A DNA stretch of 64,000 nt from Pseudomonas viridiflava (lineage in GTDB: Bacteria; Pseudomonadota; Gammaproteobacteria; Pseudomonadales; Pseudomonadaceae). The position numbers were made by a program, and so were the translations under genes. Below the pieces are notes generated by a model that saw only the letters and a program-made list of their open reading frames with translations, was not told where the DNA came from and did no database searches. Positions 57,028 through 64,000 of the stretch are shown piece by piece. Within the stretch, counting starts at the first letter, position 1; the number at the start of each line of letters is the position of its first letter. The stretch spans positions 124,001 through 188,000 of the forward strand of contig NZ_UUPU01000001.1 of assembly GCF_900591205.1 (NCBI RefSeq), read 5' to 3'.

Positions 57028-57282
57028 ATGAACTTCAAATCCGCTGCTGCTGGTGCCGCCCTCGCAATGGCCGCCGCTACGATGTTTGCTGGCGTCGTCA
57101 CCCAGGCTCAAGCCGCCGACACCGCCGTGCACTGCTATGGCATCAACGCGTGCAAAGGCCAGAACGATTGCAAAACCAAGGACCACGCGTGCAAGGGTCA
57201 AGGCTCGTGCAAAGGCCAGGGCTTCAAAGTACAAGCCAGTGCAGACGCGTGCATGAAGGCTGGCGGCAAAGTCGGCGAGTAA
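57028..57282 (+). CDS. bufA: Bufferin-type RiPP metallophore precursor (BufA2-like)
   Basis: 84-residue secreted peptide with a Sec signal peptide (cleavage near 'QAQA-A', residue 29/30). The mature part of about 55 residues is rich in Cys, Lys and Gly: Cys36, 42, 48, 55, 61 and 75, with 'ACKGQ' and 'SCKGQ' repeats. Bufferins are recently described periplasmic copper-binding RiPPs whose cysteines are converted by a DUF692/MNIO enzyme to thiooxazole-type heterocycles. The two following genes are exactly that enzyme and its partner. The ATG at 57028 has GAGGA upstream. Which cysteines are modified is not deducible, but the CKGQ-type sites are the best candidates. Confidence 0.88.
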   Translation: MNFKSAAAGAALAMAAATMFAGVVTQAQAADTAVHCYGINACKGQNDCKTKDHACKGQGSCKGQGFKVQASADACMKAGGKVGE

Positions 57283-57299
57283 TCGGCCAATGGGTGCAA

Positions 57300-57326
57300 C
57301 CGCAGCGGAGCCCCCCGCCGCTGCGG
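57300..57326 (+). ncRNA. Stem-loop between bufA and bufB
   Basis: CCGCAGCGG and CCGCTGCGG form a perfect 9-bp stem around a 9-base C-rich loop, 18 bases after the bufA stop and 23 before bufB. There is no T-tract. Placed between precursor and enzyme, it could make bufA message more abundant or more stable than bufB. Confidence 0.55.
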
Positions 57327-57348
57327 GCACTTTGCCCAGGAGTGTGTG

Positions 57349-58194
57349 ATGTCCGCTTCCCTTCCAAGTCTGGGTTATGGCCTGGGCTTACGCAGTGAGT
57401 ACTACCAGCAGATCCTTGAACAGTCGCCGGCCGTGGATTGGTTTGAAGTGATCTCCGAGAATTATCTGGTGCAGGGCGGCAAAGCCTTGTACTACCTGGA
57501 CGCGATCGCCGAGCGCTACCCGCTGGTGATGCACGGGGTGTCCCTGTCCATCGGCGGGCCGCATGCCCTCGACACGGATTACCTCAAGCAGCTCAAACAG
57601 CTTGCCGAGCGTATTCAGCCGGCGTGGATCTCCGATCACCTGTGCTGGAGCCGTGGCAACGCGCACCAGTTGCACGACTTGCTGCCGCTGCCGTACACCG
57701 AAGAAAGCCTGTACCACGTGGCCGGCCGCGTGCGGCAGGTGCAGGATGTATTGCAGCGCCCGCTGGTGCTGGAAAACGTCTCCAGCTACGTACGCGCCAA
57801 GGCCGATGAGTTTACCGAGTGGGAATTCCTCAATGCCCTGGCGCACCTCACGGGCTGCCAGCTGTTGCTGGACGTGAACAATGTGTATGTCAGCTCGCGT
57901 AACCACGGGTTTGATGCCTGGACGTTTATTCGCAGCCTGCCGCCCGAGAGCATTCGCCAACTGCATCTGGCCGGGCACATGGACTATGGCGACTACGTGG
58001 TCGACACCCATGACCATCCGGTGTGCGATCCGGTGTGGGCGCTCTACCAGCAGACCCTGGAGCACCTGGGGCCAGTGTCGACGCTGTTGGAGCGCGACGA
58101 CCACTTCCCGCCGTTCGAAGAGCTGATTGCCGAACTGAGCAAGGCCCGCGACCTGGGCGCGGCGGCATTGGCCAGGAGAACCCTATGCGCCTGA
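57349..58194 (+). CDS. bufB: DUF692 / MNIO-family iron oxidase, bufferin maturase
   Basis: Multinuclear non-haem iron-dependent oxidative enzyme that modifies cysteines in the BufA precursor. The 281-residue TIM-barrel protein has the family's metal ligands: His62 ('VMHGVSLSIGG'), His97 ('ISDHLCW'), Glu142-Asn143 ('LVLENVSSY'), Asp175/Asn177/Asn178 ('LLLDVNNVYVSSRNH'), His206/His210 ('QLHLAGHMD'), the 'DTHDHPV' motif and Glu249 ('LLERDDHFPPFEEL'). I use the ATG at 57349, six bases after AGGAG, and not the adjacent GTG. It overlaps bufC by 10 bases. Confidence 0.93.
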   Translation: MSASLPSLGYGLGLRSEYYQQILEQSPAVDWFEVISENYLVQGGKALYYLDAIAERYPLVMHGVSLSIGGPHALDTDYLKQLKQLAERIQPAWISDHLCWSRGNAHQLHDLLPLPYTEESLYHVAGRVRQVQDVLQRPLVLENVSSYVRAKADEFTEWEFLNALAHLTGCQLLLDVNNVYVSSRNHGFDAWTFIRSLPPESIRQLHLAGHMDYGDYVVDTHDHPVCDPVWALYQQTLEHLGPVSTLLERDDHFPPFEELIAELSKARDLGAAALARRTLCA

Positions 58195-58973
58195 CCGATT
58201 GGCAGCTGGCGTTTGAACAGCATTTATTATCCGAAACCCCGACTGCCAACCGTGGCTTTGCCGCTACCTTGCTCGGCGGGCCGACGCTGGATGTGGACAC
58301 GGGCCTGGCGATTTATCACAACGCGTATAGGTCGCGGCTGCAGGAGGTGTTGCGCCATGACTTCGGCGCCATCCGGTACTGGCTGGGGGATGATGAGTTT
58401 GCATTACTGACCGAAGCTTACCTGCGCCGCTATCCGTCTTCCCACTACAGCCTGCGTTGGCTCGGCAAGCGGTTCCCTGCGTTTATCACTGAACATCTGG
58501 TCGCTGAGCAGAGCCCGCCGCTGGCTGAACTGGCGCAACTGGAATGGGCGTTTACCCTGGCATTCGATGCACCCCAGGGCGGGCCGCTGACCCTTGATGA
58601 GATGGCGCAACTGCCGCCTGAAGACTGGCCGGGTTTGCAGGTCTCCCTGGCGCCCTCGGTGCAGCAGCTACTGTGCCATTTCAATAGCGTGGCCATTTGG
58701 CGGGCCAGCAAGGATCAATCGGGCTTCCCCGACAGTCAGGCGCTGAGCCCGGCACAAATCTGCCTGGTATGGCGCCATCAGAATGTTTGCCATTACCGAA
58801 GCCTGGAACCGGCCGAAATCTGCGGCTTCGCGGGGATGGTGACCACCGGCTGGAATTTTTCAGAACTGTGCGAAGCGCTGGTAGTCACTTATGGAGAGGG
58901 TGCACCACTGCAAGCGGTGACGTGGCTGAAACAGTGGGTCCAGGACGGGTTGCTCGAGCGCCGAACCCCATAG
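58185..58973 (+). CDS. bufC: DUF2063 putative DNA-binding/partner protein of the MNIO enzyme
   Basis: Partner of BufB; proteins with an N-terminal DUF2063 domain are thought to deliver the precursor to the DUF692 enzyme. The 262-residue protein has 'QLAFEQHLLSETPTANRGF', the family block 'LAIYHNAYRSRLQEVLRHDF' and 'YPSSHYSLRWLGKRFPAFI'. A winged-helix-like C-terminal part ends in 'AVTWLKQWVQDGLLER'. The start ATG at 58185 lies inside bufB. No DoxX-like gene (bufD) or sigma/anti-sigma pair follows, so the operon is the minimal A-B-C form. Confidence 0.9.
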   Translation: MRLTDWQLAFEQHLLSETPTANRGFAATLLGGPTLDVDTGLAIYHNAYRSRLQEVLRHDFGAIRYWLGDDEFALLTEAYLRRYPSSHYSLRWLGKRFPAFITEHLVAEQSPPLAELAQLEWAFTLAFDAPQGGPLTLDEMAQLPPEDWPGLQVSLAPSVQQLLCHFNSVAIWRASKDQSGFPDSQALSPAQICLVWRHQNVCHYRSLEPAEICGFAGMVTTGWNFSELCEALVVTYGEGAPLQAVTWLKQWVQDGLLERRTP

Positions 58974-59060
58974 AAGGCCGCTATTAAATTGATAGCCTCC
59001 TACTTTGTCTTCGGATGGTCTACCCTCACAGCAGACGTCTGAAACAAGGGGGGACTACTC

Positions 59061-60245
59061 ATGCTCGCGCAACTTCCACCGGCCTTACAGAATCTTCAGC
59101 TACCGCTGCGTCTTCGACTCTGGGACGGCCATGAATTCAACTTGGGCCCAGAGCCCAGTGTGACCATCGTGGTGAAGGACCCCACGGTCGTGTCCAAGCT
59201 GACCCATCCAACGCTCGACTCATTGGGCGAAGCCTTCGTCGAGGGCAAATTGGAGCTGGAAGGCTCCATCACCGAAGTGATCCGGGTATGTGACGAGCTC
59301 AGTCACGCCCTGATCGAAGACGACGAGGCGAGTCTTCCGGTACGCTCGATCCACGACAAGGCCACTGACGCAGCGGCTATTTCCTACCATTACGACCTGT
59401 CCAACGAGTTCTACCAGCTGTGGCTGGACCAGGACATGGCGTACTCCTGTGGCTATTTCGAAACCGGCAGCGAGTCCATCGACCAGGCGCAACAAGACAA
59501 ATTTCGCCACCTGTGCCGCAAGTTGCGGTTGCAGCCCGGTGAGTATTTGCTAGATGTGGGCTGCGGTTGGGGCGGGCTGGCGCGTTTTGCGGCGCGGGAA
59601 TTCGGGGTCAAGGTGTTTGGCATCACTCTGAGCAAAGAGCAGCTGGCGTTGGCGCGCGAACGGGTCAAAGCCGAGGGTCTGGAAGACCAGGTGGACCTGC
59701 AATTGCTGGATTACCGCGACCTGCCCCAGGACGGCCGTTTCGACAAGGTAGTGAGCGTGGGCATGTTTGAACACGTCGGCCACGCCAACCTGGCGCAATA
59801 CTGCAAGACCCTGTTCGGCGCGGTGCGCGAAGGCGGCCTGGTGATGAACCATGGTATTACCGCCAAGCACACCGACGGTCGCCCCGTGGGCCGTGGTGCC
59901 GGGGAGTTTATCGAACGTTACGTGTTCCCGAATGGCGAGCTGCCGCACCTGGCGATGATGACCGCGCAAATCAGTGAAGTCGGGCTGGAAGTGGTCGACG
60001 TCGAAAGCCTGCGTTTGCATTACGCCCGCACCCTCGACCATTGGAGCGAGCGCCTGGAGGACAACCTGGAAGCGGCGGCGAAGATGGTGCCGGAGCAGGC
60101 ACTGCGCATCTGGCGACTGTACCTGGCCGGCTGCGCCTATGCGTTTGCCCGGGGCTGGATCAACTTGCACCAGATCCTGGCGGTAAAAGCCCATGCCGAT
60201 GGTAGCCATGAACTGCCGTGGACGCGGGAGGATATTTACCGCTGA
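59061..60245 (+). CDS. cfa: Cyclopropane-fatty-acyl-phospholipid synthase
   Basis: Adds a methylene from S-adenosylmethionine across double bonds of membrane fatty acids, typically on entry to stationary phase. The 394-residue protein has a lipid-binding N-terminal domain, the SAM motif 'LLDVGCGWGGLARFAAREFG' (about residues 160-179), 'GITLSKEQLALARERV', 'SVGMFEHVGHANLAQY' and the C-terminal 'DHWSERLEDNL'. The start is ATG at 59061 preceded by AAGGGGG. It may be sigma-S dependent as in P. putida cfaB, but I see only a loose -10 (CTACCCT-like). It converges on the cardiolipin synthase gene across a REPIN. Confidence 0.95.
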   Translation: MLAQLPPALQNLQLPLRLRLWDGHEFNLGPEPSVTIVVKDPTVVSKLTHPTLDSLGEAFVEGKLELEGSITEVIRVCDELSHALIEDDEASLPVRSIHDKATDAAAISYHYDLSNEFYQLWLDQDMAYSCGYFETGSESIDQAQQDKFRHLCRKLRLQPGEYLLDVGCGWGGLARFAAREFGVKVFGITLSKEQLALARERVKAEGLEDQVDLQLLDYRDLPQDGRFDKVVSVGMFEHVGHANLAQYCKTLFGAVREGGLVMNHGITAKHTDGRPVGRGAGEFIERYVFPNGELPHLAMMTAQISEVGLEVVDVESLRLHYARTLDHWSERLEDNLEAAAKMVPEQALRIWRLYLAGCAYAFARGWINLHQILAVKAHADGSHELPWTREDIYR

Positions 60246-60271
60246 TCTTCAAAACAAAGGCGATCAAAAAC

Positions 60272-60361
60272 TGTGGGAGCGGGCTTGCCTGCGATGGCGG
60301 TGTATCAGGACCGGATGAGTCGACTGACACACCGCCATCGCAGGCAAGCCAGCTCCCACAT
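60272..60361. repeat. REPIN between convergent cfa and cls genes
   Basis: CTGTGGGAGCGGGCTTGCCT.. is mirrored by ..AGGCAAGCCAGCTCCCACAT, with the inner pair 'GCGATGGCGGTGT'/'ACACCGCCATCGC'. The two REP arms pair almost perfectly over more than 30 bases around a 26-base centre. It occupies the gap between the 3' ends of two convergent genes. Confidence 0.92.
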
Positions 60362-60378
60362 TGGTTTTGTGTTGATAG

Positions 60379-61818
60379 TTAGAGAATCGGCGAGATCAAA
60401 CGCGCCACCCGCATGCCCAGTTGTTGCAGGCGACGGGTCTCGCGGCTTTCTTCCTGGCTGACTTCATGGGCCAGGGCGAAGTCGTCCAGCAGCATCTGCT
60501 CGACTTGCTTGGCGAAGGCTTCATCGACCGTGAGCAACATCACTTCAAAATTCAGCCGGAATGAACGGTTGTCCATATTGGCACTGCCAATCGCGCTGAT
60601 TTCGCTGTCCACCAACACCACCTTCTGATGCAGAAAACCCGGCGTATAGCGGAAAACCCGTACGCCTGCGCGTACCGCTTCGATGGCGTAGAGGCTGGAG
60701 GCGGCGTAGACGATGCGGTGGTCGGGGCGCGATGGCAGCAGCAGGCGCACATCCACCCCACGCAACACGGCCAGGCGCAGCGCGGCAAACACGGCTTCGT
60801 CGGGGATGAAATACGGGCTGGTGATCCACACACGCTCGGTCGCGGCATGGATGGCTTCGACGAAAAACAGCGAGCAGGTTTCATAGGGGTCGGCCGGGCC
60901 GCTGGCGAGCAGTTGGCAGAGCACGCCGTGTTCGGGGTAGGCGTCCGGCAGAATCAGCGGCGGCAGCTCACGGGCGGCCCAAAACCAGTCCTCGGCAAAC
61001 GACTCCTGCAGGCAGGCCACCACCGGGCCGGTGACCTGCACATGGGTGTCGCGCCACGGCGCCAGCGGTGGTTTTTTGCCCAGGTATTCATCGCCCACGT
61101 TGTGCCCGCCGACGAACCCGGTGATGCCGTCGACCACGACAATCTTGCGGTGGTTGCGGAAGTTGACCTGAAAGCGATTGAGCCAACCGCTGCGCGTGGC
61201 GAAGGCTTTGACTTTGACCCCGGCGTCGCGCAACGACTGCACATAACTGTGGGGTAGGGCGTGACTGCCGATGCGGTCGTAGAGCACATGGATATCCACG
61301 CCTTCAGCGGCTTTTTCCTTCAGCAGGGCGTGCAGTCGGCGGCCAAGTTCGTCGTCATGAATGATGAAGAACTGGAACAGCACCGCTGTCCTGGCGTTGC
61401 GGATTGCCTCGAATATCGCGCTGAAAGTGGCGTCGCCATTGATCAACAAGCGCACTTCATTGTTGGCCAGGCACGGCATGCGACCCAGCTTGGGCATGGC
61501 GCGCAGCGAGGCGTAGGCACTGGAGTTGCGCGCGGCCAGGGCCTCTTCGACCCACGGGCGCCAGTTCAGCTCGGTGATGGCGGTGTGCATTTCCTGGTTG
61601 GCCTGGCGACGCGCCTGGATGTACGCGTCGAAGGTGCTGCGGCCAAAGATCAGGTAGGGGATCAGCGTGAGGTAGGGCATGAACATCAGCGACAAGGCCC
61701 AAGCGATCGAGCCTTGGGCGGTCCTGACGGTCAGCACCGCGTGGATCGCGGCGAGGGTCCCCAGAAAGTGCAGCGTGGCGATGAAGTAGGCGAGCAGGTG
61801 CGGGCCAAAGAAATCCAT
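60379..61818 (-). CDS. cls: Cardiolipin synthase (phospholipase D family)
   Basis: Condenses phosphatidylglycerol molecules to cardiolipin at the inner membrane. The 479-residue protein has two N-terminal transmembrane segments ('[20 protein letters not shown]', '[15 protein letters not shown]') and two HKD motifs: '[20 protein letters not shown]' and '[19 protein letters not shown]' followed by 'ANMDNRS'. Several starts are possible (TTG 61839, ATG 61827, ATG 61818). I use 61818, which gives the Met-Asp-Phe-Phe-Gly-Pro start I associate with Pseudomonas Cls and proper GGAG spacing. Confidence 0.95.
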   Translation of the reverse strand: MDFFGPHLLAYFIATLHFLGTLAAIHAVLTVRTAQGSIAWALSLMFMPYLTLIPYLIFGRSTFDAYIQARRQANQEMHTAITELNWRPWVEEALAARNSSAYASLRAMPKLGRMPCLANNEVRLLINGDATFSAIFEAIRNARTAVLFQFFIIHDDELGRRLHALLKEKAAEGVDIHVLYDRIGSHALPHSYVQSLRDAGVKVKAFATRSGWLNRFQVNFRNHRKIVVVDGITGFVGGHNVGDEYLGKKPPLAPWRDTHVQVTGPVVACLQESFAEDWFWAARELPPLILPDAYPEHGVLCQLLASGPADPYETCSLFFVEAIHAATERVWITSPYFIPDEAVFAALRLAVLRGVDVRLLLPSRPDHRIVYAASSLYAIEAVRAGVRVFRYTPGFLHQKVVLVDSEISAIGSANMDNRSFRLNFEVMLLTVDEAFAKQVEQMLLDDFALAHEVSQEESRETRRLQQLGMRVARLISPIL

Positions 61819-61948
61819 GAACGACATGACTCCAGACAATCCATTGCCTAACAGACCATGAACGGCTGCGAATGTCGCTATTTTATTTGCCGTGCAACAC
61901 TGGCACTTTTGCGGCGTCTAACGCCCACAATTGCCCAGGAGTTACCCG

Positions 61949-62470
61949 ATGAACGCTCGTCTGCTTGGTTTGGCCATGGTTTTTGGTTTGTCGCTGCCGG
62001 TGGCGGCGCAGGCGCAGATGCTGGCGCCGGGCTTGTGGGAATTGACCACCAGCAATATGAAAGTCGATAACCAGGACCTGCCGGATTTGTCGCTGATCCT
62101 CGGTCAGCTCAAGCAACAGATGACCCCTGAACAGCGCGCCATGCTGGAAAAACAGGGCATCACCATGGCCGGCAAAGGCGTGCAGGTGTGCCTCACCCCG
62201 GCTCAGGTCGCCTCCGACTCGATCCCTTTGACCGACCCGCAATCGGGCTGCAAACAGGAAGTGACCGACAAGACCGGCAACCAATGGAAATTCCGCTTCA
62301 GTTGCCCGAAAGCTCAGGGCACTGGCGTGGCCACCTTCCAAAGCCAGAAGGAGTTCACCACTGCCGTCAACGGCACCTTCAATGCCACCGGCGTTCAGCA
62401 GAAGGGCAGCCTGGACACCCACGCCCAGTGGCTGGGCAACGATTGCGGCACGGTCAAACCTCGCGCTTAA
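61949..62470 (+). CDS. Periplasmic DUF3617-family protein
   Basis: Function unknown. The 173-residue protein has a clear signal peptide ('LLGLAMVFGLSLPVAAQAQ', cleavage about residue 23), then the DUF3617 start 'APGLWELTTSNMKV' and conserved cysteines ('VCLTPAQVA', 'GCKQEVTDKTGNQWKFRFSC', 'DCGTVKPRA'). The ATG at 61949 follows AGGAG. It is an isolated plus-strand gene whose last four bases overlap the end of the convergent dihydroorotase gene. Confidence 0.85.
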   Translation: MNARLLGLAMVFGLSLPVAAQAQMLAPGLWELTTSNMKVDNQDLPDLSLILGQLKQQMTPEQRAMLEKQGITMAGKGVQVCLTPAQVASDSIPLTDPQSGCKQEVTDKTGNQWKFRFSCPKAQGTGVATFQSQKEFTTAVNGTFNATGVQQKGSLDTHAQWLGNDCGTVKPRA

Positions 62471-63804
62471 CGCAGAAAGTGCAGGGGCAGGCCCTGGCAG
62501 CTGTCGACCACCTGGCCTTTGTGCCACGCCAGGTGGCCGGAGACTAACGTGGTGCTGACGCTATGGCGAAAGCTGCGCTCGGCGAACGGCGTCCAGCCGC
62601 AACGGGCAAGGATCGGCTGGCTGCTCACCGGCTTGCCCGCAGGCTCCGGTTTGATCAGCACCAGGTCGGCCCAATACCCCTCGCGTAGATAACCCCTATC
62701 CGGGATGGCAAACAGGTCGGCCACGCGATGGCTGGTTTTCGCCACCAGGGTGGTCAGCGGTAGCAACCCATCGGCCACCAACTCCAACAATGCCGGCAGC
62801 GCGTGCTGCACCAGGGGCAAACCCGACGGCGCCTCACGGTAGCTCAACTGTTTTTGCGCCCAGGTATGCGGCGCATGGTCGGTGCCAATCACATCCAGAC
62901 GATCGCTGAGCAAGGCTTGGCGCAGTGCGTCGCGGTCGGCGCGGGTCTTGATCGCCGGGTTGCATTTGATCTGGTGGCCGAGGCGATGATAGTCGCGGTC
63001 GTCGAACAGCAGGTGGTGGATGCAGACTTCGGCGGTGATGCGTTTTTGGGCCAGCGGCTTGTCTTCGAACAGAGCCAACTCGCGGGCGCTGGTCAGGTGC
63101 AGCACATGCAGACGCGTACCAAAACGCGTCGCCAATTCCACTGCGTAAGAGGATGAGCGATAGCACGCCTCGGCATCCCGGATCAGCGGGTGGGCGACGG
63201 GTGGGATGTTGTCGCCGAAGCGCTCGCGCAGGCGCTGTTCGTTGGCCTGGATGCTCGGCGTATGTTCGCAGTGGGCCAGCAGGATCGTCGGCACTTCGGC
63301 GAATAACCGTTCCAGAATCCGTGGGTCGTCCACCAGCATATTGCCGGTGGAGGCGCCCATGAACACCTTGACCCCGGCTACCTCGCGTGGGTCGAGGGCG
63401 GCGACGGTGTCGAGGTTGTCGTTGCTCACGCCAAAGTGAAACCCGTAGTTGGCCACCGAGTGCAGCGCGGCGCGGCGCTTCTTGTCGGCCAGCGCTTGCA
63501 GGCCGAGGGTGGCCGGGTGGGTGTTGGGCATGTCCATGAAGCTGGTGATGCCGCCGGCCACCGCTGCTCGGGACTCGCTGTAGAAACTGCCTTTGTCCGG
63601 CGCGCCGGGTTCACGGAAATGCACCTGGTCGTCGATCATGCCCGGCAGCAGCCACTGCCCTTGCGCGTCGATGGCCACCGGCGCATTGCAACCCTGGATG
63701 CTGCCGGCGATCTTCTCGATACGGCCGTTGGCGATCAGCACATCAGCATCGAACTCCTGGCCTTCATTCACCAGACGGGCATTGCGGATCAGCAGGCGGC
63801 TCAT
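62467..63804 (-). CDS. pyrQ: Dihydroorotase-family protein with altered metal site (PyrQ-like)
   Basis: Amidohydrolase of the type that cyclises carbamoyl-aspartate to dihydroorotate in pyrimidine synthesis. The 445-residue protein keeps Lys146 (the lysine normally carboxylated, 'AGVKVFMGASTGN'), His178 ('LAHCEHTPSI'), His236 ('VLHLTSARE') and Asp309 ('GTDHAPHT'). The first His of the usual D-x-H-x-H-F-R-E-P-G site is Gln60 ('DDQVHFREPG'). P. aeruginosa has a dihydroorotase, PyrQ (PA5541), beside a gamma-carbonic anhydrase gene in the zinc-starvation (Zur) cluster. The same neighbour lies here 3 bases upstream, so this is probably the zinc-sparing alternative enzyme. Confidence 0.88.
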   Translation of the reverse strand: MSRLLIRNARLVNEGQEFDADVLIANGRIEKIAGSIQGCNAPVAIDAQGQWLLPGMIDDQVHFREPGAPDKGSFYSESRAAVAGGITSFMDMPNTHPATLGLQALADKKRRAALHSVANYGFHFGVSNDNLDTVAALDPREVAGVKVFMGASTGNMLVDDPRILERLFAEVPTILLAHCEHTPSIQANEQRLRERFGDNIPPVAHPLIRDAEACYRSSSYAVELATRFGTRLHVLHLTSARELALFEDKPLAQKRITAEVCIHHLLFDDRDYHRLGHQIKCNPAIKTRADRDALRQALLSDRLDVIGTDHAPHTWAQKQLSYREAPSGLPLVQHALPALLELVADGLLPLTTLVAKTSHRVADLFAIPDRGYLREGYWADLVLIKPEPAGKPVSSQPILARCGWTPFAERSFRHSVSTTLVSGHLAWHKGQVVDSCQGLPLHFLR

Positions 63805-63807
63805 GGT

Positions 63808-64000
63808 TCAGAACTCGTTTTGCAGGGCTTTGTAACCGCGCACCAGGTCGACATTGGTGCGCGCCACGTCTTCGGAAAACTCCGAGGCGCTGACGCTCAC
63901 CGGCGGGAATTGCGACAGGTCGGTGTTAGGCCCGATGCGGGTGGTAGAGGGTACGTAGAACGCGGCGGGCAGGTCGCGGCCGTCGACCACTGAGTTGTGG
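63808..64000 (-). CDS. Gamma-carbonic anhydrase / hexapeptide-repeat protein (5' part outside the window)
   Basis: Only the last 64 codons are visible. The frame reads 'HNSVVDGRDLPAAFYVPSTT' then 'RIGPNTDLSQFPPVSVSASE' and ends 'VDLVRGYKALQNEF'. This matches, from memory, the C-terminus of the gamma-class carbonic anhydrase-like protein PA5540 of P. aeruginosa, with the end of the left-handed beta-helix and the C-terminal helix. It is 3 bases upstream of the dihydroorotase gene on the same strand, so they form an operon. Confidence 0.8.
   Translation of the reverse strand, partial: HNSVVDGRDLPAAFYVPSTTRIGPNTDLSQFPPVSVSASEFSEDVARTNVDLVRGYKALQNEF

Overview
The window looks like a chromosomal, origin-proximal segment of a Pseudomonas of the fluorescens group. 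The evidence is the mnmG-rsmG-parA-parB-atpIBEFHAGDC-glmU-glmR-glmS order, protein sequences that read as Pseudomonas, GC-rich codon use, and the Pseudomonas-type REP/REPIN repeats ('TGTGGGAG..GGCTTGCCTGCGATGG'). No rRNA, tRNA, CRISPR array, integrase or transposase was seen. Both ends cut genes (a TonB receptor at 1, a gamma-carbonic anhydrase at 64000).

Layout. 1-3934 (minus): Fur-box-controlled FecI sigma factor, FecR anti-sigma regulator and STN-domain TonB siderophore receptor. 3935-4498: AT-rich, DnaA-box-rich region resembling an origin. 4499-8730: mnmG, rsmG, parA, parB. 8776-16050: atp operon with a strong sigma70 promoter, a terminator, and hairpins just after atpB, atpE, atpA and atpD. 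16106-20312: glmU, glmR, glmS, followed by the conserved Tn7 attachment site.

20947-36713 is an accessory surface-glycan island. It holds three glycosyltransferases, a pyruvyltransferase-like protein, CDP-3,6-dideoxyhexose genes (ddhABC), a Wzm/Wzt exporter and a TPP-dependent carboligase-like enzyme. It also has a tightly overlapping aldolase-SDR-dehydroquinate-synthase-like-epimerase cassette. Together these suggest an O-antigen carrying an unusual branched (yersiniose-like) or carbocyclic sugar. The island ends at a strong terminator.

36818-44897 (minus): yfhM (bacterial alpha-2-macroglobulin) and pbpC. 45172-50858 (minus): a compact lipid operon related to E. coli ynbABCD, with an added PlsC-like acyltransferase and a small membrane protein. 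51095-56909: three consecutive SPFH (HflK/HflC-like) genes overlapping a CPC-type P1B ATPase. 57028-58973: a bufferin-type RiPP metallophore locus (precursor, DUF692/MNIO enzyme, DUF2063 partner). 59061-61818: cyclopropane fatty acid synthase and, convergently, cardiolipin synthase. 61949-64000: a DUF3617 periplasmic protein, then a dihydroorotase with an altered metal site (PyrQ-like) and a gamma-carbonic anhydrase, a pair that resembles the Zur-controlled zinc-sparing genes of P. aeruginosa.

The best candidates for under-described biology are the sugar cassette with its TPP enzyme, the extended ynb-type lipid operon, the SPFH trio plus metal ATPase beside the bufferin locus, and the hairpins placed around the multi-copy ATP synthase subunits. 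All identifications come from reading the sequence and from memory of the families; no database search was run.
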